DNA of 64,000 bases from Hedera helix (taxonomy: Eukaryota; Streptophyta; Magnoliopsida; Apiales; Araliaceae), in contig OX359287.1 of NCBI GenBank assembly GCA_947179155.2, positions 2,405,001-2,469,000 of the forward strand, read 5' to 3'. The position numbers and the translations under genes are program-made. Of this stretch, positions 59,915-64,000 are shown one piece after another (the stretch's first letter is position 1; every line of letters starts with the position of its first letter). Below the pieces are notes generated by a model, which saw only the letters and a list, made by a program, of their open reading frames with translations, made no database searches and was not told where the DNA came from.

Positions 59915-62631
59915 GACCCCGAATTTTATAAAATACAAAATTTAATTTTCTTCATATATATTTTTTTCCTGAAATAGTAGGTGGTTAAATTAATAAGGTT
60001 AAAAGTTAAGGATGTTATGTGTAAATTTTATTATGTCGGACAATATTCGTTTGGTCGGAGAATATTCGTTTTGTCGGGGAATATTCGATTCGTACGACGG
60101 CGCCGAAATAACAAAATAATGGTGGACCCCCATAACGACTTATTGTCGAATATAGAAAACGACATACGTAACCTTTTTAAATAAATATAGTCAACGGTAT
60201 AATCATCTTGAACTGTTAAAATATCTGGTGGTAAAGGAATAGTAACATACGGTATTGCACAGTAGCACACGGTATTACATAGTGTTCATATTATTAAACT
60301 GATAAAGTGGTTATTGTACTATATTGACTTTATTGAACCAATAATTGTCACATGCATAATAATTCATATTATTGAGTTGATAATTGTCACAGTAGCATAT
60401 GCACAATAATTCACATTACTGAATCAATAATTGTCACTACACAGTAACGTGTTATTTTCTTATCTATTTTTAGCATTTTTGTTATCTCTTTTATGATATT
60501 GATTAAACTGTTGTATTCTATTATTAGTTGATTTTCCTGTTTATCTAACTCGAAAAGCCAACTACACTGCATTTACAACAATTAACTATAATAATGAATA
60601 ATTGTGAATTATTGTTGAATAATTGAATTGATAAAGTTATTTGTTTTTATTATGATAAATTATATAAAGTTATTTGTTTTTATTATGATAAATTATATAA
60701 AGTTGTTTGTTTTTATATATAAAGTTAATTGATTTATTTAAAGTTAGTTGTTTTATATATAAAGTAAATTGAATGGTATAGATTAAAAGATGATCTTTAA
60801 ATGAATGGTTTAGATTAAGGAAATCTTGAAAGATGAAATGAGTGGTATGGATTAAACATTATCTTGAAATATACGGTTTGGATTAAATTAGGAAATCTTG
60901 GTGATGATAAGATTTTTGCTATAAATAGAGGCCTTAACTTAAGGATTTTTCATAAAAACTTCCTTGCTTATTCTTTCTTTCACTCTCCAAATATTTCTTT
61001 GTATAAGTTCTCTTTGAGTGTGCTAAAATCATCTTGGGTATTTGTAAAGATCTGTAAGTGTACGAGTTCATATCTAGTCACGTGTTAAGGTAAGGGATAC
61101 CATCTTTTTCATCTTCCATTATTCAAACTTACTATGGTAAGGGTATATCAATATTTAATTCTCGAAAATAATATCGTTTCTTTCTTACTCATAAGATGTG
61201 CCATTTATTTCCATGTATTAAATTGTGGGAATAACCTTACGGCGCGGATTATCGCCTGTTGGTGAATAACCTTTCGTATTTATTTCCATATATTAAATTG
61301 TGGGAATAACCTTACGGCGCGGATTATCGCCTGTTGGTGAATAACCTTTCGTATTTATTTCCATGTATTAAATTGTGGGAATAACCTTACGGCGCGGATT
61401 ATCGCATGTTGGTGAATAACCTTTCGTATTTATTTCCATGTATTAAATTGTGGGAATAACCTTACGGCGCGGATTATCGCCTGTTGGTGAATAACTTTTC
61501 GTATTCATTCCTTATTAATCTCTGAGAATAACCTGACTACGCGGACTACTGCATGTTTGGTGAATTACTCTTCGTATTCATTTCTTATTTGTCTCTTGTT
61601 GGTAAAGTTTCCTGAAATGATTATATATTCTTTAATAGTTTGCGCTTCATCTAATATCATTTCAACTGAACCTTCCTATTTTTCTAAATCTTTCTATTGA
61701 ACCTTAACTGTTATTCTGAACTGTGGATCTTAAATATCATTTTTGAATTTTAGTCCACATCATGTTGGCAATTTGGACATTATTTGAATCTGCACAAAGT
61801 AAAGTCATAAACTTTCGATATTTATTGATCATGCTGTTTCTTCTGATTCATCATCTATATCACGGTTGTTATTCTAATCATCAAGAACCATGTTGTTGTG
61901 AATATATGTGGCATGGGGCACAGTTGATAGGATAAAGGCGATATATTTATTGTGCCTTTTAGGGCACGTGGTGAATATTCTCTTTGGCCTGGGGCAAAGA
62001 TGAACTGTTGTTGGTATGATTATGACCAAAGGCTGAAAACTGGTATAATCATTACCGTTGGGTTATATTTGAATATCTTTGGCTCGTAATGCAAACATGA
62101 ACTATTGACTGGCATGATTAAAATCAGGAACTGAAAATTTATATTATCATGACCAGCGGTGTTTAAGATGATAAAAGTTGATGATGTTTTTCCTAAAAAG
62201 AGAATCGAGTGGACAATATAGTCTGCATTATTCTTCTAATAGATTGGTCATTCCGCTGCTATTATTGATACAAAACTTATTGTCTATTATATTCAATTAA
62301 GAACTCATCTATTGAAGGCTAATGATAATTTATTTGTCGTTATCTTAGTCATGATATTTCTTACTGGGCTATTTGAGCTCACCCTTTCTTTTGTTCCATT
62401 GTTTTTCAGAAAAAGAGAGAGTAGCCGGGTCTAGCGGGGGAATGGAGTGACGGTCCGAGTGATAGCTATTGTAGTCTTCACATGTTGAATATAGTGTGGA
62501 AATAATAGTGAAGACTTAGTTGTGTATTATTGAGTTTTGCATTTCTGTCCTATGTACTATTTGTATTAAAGTTTATGTATTTTATGGCGTCTCAAATTGG
62601 GCTATGTAGGCCTAGATTTGGGGGCGTCACA
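59910..62631 (+). mobile_element. 3' LTR of the young element (also 5' LTR of a truncated second copy)
   Basis: The 2,722-bp LTR starts TGTAAGACCCCGAATTTTAT and ends GGGGGCGTCACA. Against the 5' LTR I noticed only a few differences: AAAGCGAC/AAAACGAC, AAAGCTTA/AAAACTTA, one 20-bp unit, and a T/AT run. It is directly followed by another primer site and gag, so it serves two internal regions. Confidence 0.94.
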
Positions 62632-62633
62632 TT

Positions 62634-62645
62634 TGGTATCCGAGC
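62634..62645 (+). promoter_or_regulatory. Second primer binding site
   Basis: TGGTATCCGAGC follows the second LTR exactly as at 55070. Confidence 0.85.
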
Positions 62646-62825
62646 TTAGGGATATGATCTTTAATGGAGATCTGGGGTAGAAGTAGGAGGAGAGAGACGA
62701 ATAGATTACGTCATTAGTATGTCCTACATAAAATTTTGTTATCTAATAAGTTGGCTTGAATGTGGGGACAAGAAGTGACGAGTCAGTTTGTTTAACTAAC
62801 ATTTATCTTATGACCGCAGTTAAGA

Positions 62826-63356
62826 ATGACTTCTGAAAATCAGGGAATGAATTATCCACTGCCCGAGGCAAACGTAGCTGAGAATCAGGAAGCTACAAAC
62901 AATCCTCCTGCAGCTTCAGAAAATAATGCTGGTGATCATGCAAATCAGAATGGTTTCTTTAGAAACTTCATGCAATTTATCCAAAATCAGCCAAGGGGAG
63001 GTCGTAACGATGGAAACGCTGATAATTCAAGGATTGTCACCGTTAAACAATTTAAAGAGTTGGGACCACCTGAATTTTTTGGGAAGCCTGAACCACTCAA
63101 AGCGGAGGCATGGTTAAAGCAAACGACAAAAATCCTTGATGTTCTGCGATGTGCAGATGATCAGAAGGTGCCATTCGCCACCTTTATGTTTCGAGGGGAG
63201 GCAGACCATTGGTGGGAGGCAGTAAAACGTATCCATCATTCGGCTCTCGAAATGTCTTGGCTAGAATTCAAAGAGCTGTTCAACGAAAAGTATTTTCCAG
63301 AAAGCATCCGCCATATGAAAGAGGTGGAGTTCATAAAACTAGAGCAAGGAAACTAG
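62826..63356 (+). pseudogene. Truncated second gag of the same Ty3/gypsy family
   Basis: It has 176 residues, nearly identical to the gag start at 55262 (one amino-acid difference seen: PPA against PPT). It reads through the first TAG position with GAG and stops at TAG (63354) just where homology ends after LEQGN. The capsid motifs GPPEFFGKPEP, FRGEADHWWE and FKELFNEKYFPES are present. All pol sequence is missing, so it is a fragment. Confidence 0.92.
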
Positions 63357-63402
63357 TCCAGAAAGCATCCTTCTTTTTACCTTTATTTTAATCGTTGATT
63401 TG

Positions 63403-63468
<66 letters not shown>

Positions 63469-64000
63469 ATCTTTTCTATCATTGGGCTAGTGTTTGGGTT
63501 TGATTTAATTTATTTCATTGGGCTTCTCTACATGTCACTTTGGGCCTCAAGTCATTAATTGATTGGGCCATTAATTCACTACCATCATTAATTCACTTGG
63601 GCTTTTATTTAATTTCCACCAAATTTGGCCCTAACATTAAATGTTTAATTAATTGGGCCTTATAAATCTCTACAACTATTTCCCTAATTTAGTTAGGGTT
63701 TAGATCGTAGTTAGGGTTCTTAGTTCCTTAGTTAGGGTTTCTAGTTAACCTAACTAGGTCCTTAATCCAACCAGATTAATTAAGGTTTCCATCTTCTAGT
63801 TACATCCTAATCAACTTAGTTAGAATTTAATCAATTTTTGATTATCGTATTTTTGAATAGTACATACGTTATTGAATACCAATTAAACGTTATTCGTGAA
63901 TTTTTGAAAAAATGAAAAACACTTTACGCGTGAATAGTGTTTTTCGCGTTAATTACTTAAGAAAAAAACTTTCTTTCACAAGTCATAAACACATATTAAT
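63357..64000. other. AT-rich, possibly LTR, sequence to the window end
   Basis: It contains an (AT)n run, repeated TTGGGC motifs, a TATA-like CTTATAAATC near 63659 and several TTAGGGTT motifs at about 63690-63750. No ORF of note. It could be the flank into which the element array was inserted, or another LTR. Confidence 0.35.
63405..63463. repeat. (AT)n microsatellite
   Basis: About 29 AT units. Confidence 0.95.

Overview
The window is plant nuclear DNA, most likely from an AT-rich eudicot. The evidence is a spliced TIR-NBS-LRR (TNL) immune-receptor gene (a class absent from grasses), Ty3/gypsy and Ty1/copia retrotransposons with plant-type initiator-Met primer sites, MITEs, long AT and TG microsatellites and an extensin-like gene fragment. 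I cannot name the species. There are no bacterial-type operons, CRISPR arrays, or rRNA or tRNA genes that I can support.

Layout. 1-5.4 kb: end of a Ty3-like LTR, then a decayed Ty1/copia element (LTR, primer site, leader, start of gag) interrupted by a hAT-like MITE. 5.4-7.1 kb: a probable old solo LTR and featureless AT-rich DNA. 8.16-15.88 kb (minus): one TNL gene of five exons that I could join with every splice phase intact (3,750 nt, 1,249 aa; TIR, NB-ARC, LRRs, post-LRR domain). 16-23.7 kb: MITEs, a possible LTR fragment and a long minus-strand LTR. 23.7-33.4 kb: two truncated Ty3/gypsy elements facing each other tail to tail, each with its 5' LTR, primer site and upstream acidic/coiled-coil ORF; one also keeps part of gag. 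33.7-43.0 kb: a second copy of the TNL segment in the same orientation, now a pseudogene with stops, frameshifts and lost splice sites, no TIR exon, and a 2.9-kb solo LTR in its last exon with a perfect 5-bp target duplication. 43.2-46 kb: a pair of inverted copia-type LTRs and a broken C-terminal piece of a pollen-type LRR-extensin gene. 47.9-63.4 kb: several copies of one Ty3/gypsy family: an old minus-strand LTR, an old plus-strand LTR head to head with it, then a young element (LTR, gag-pol, LTR) followed by a second primer site and a truncated second gag. The last 640 bp are AT-rich, possibly LTR, sequence.

Taken together this is a disease-resistance gene locus built by segmental duplication: one copy is structurally intact, the other is decaying under transposon insertion. 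The only apparently functional host gene is the TNL at 8.16-15.88 kb. The gag-pol at 55.3-59.9 kb is one continuous frame broken only by three TAG codons. Recurrent points of interest are inverted LTR arrangements (at least three), a solo LTR with roughly 160-bp terminal inverted repeats, and copy-number variation of internal repeats (213-bp LRR module, 75-bp and 20-bp LTR repeats).
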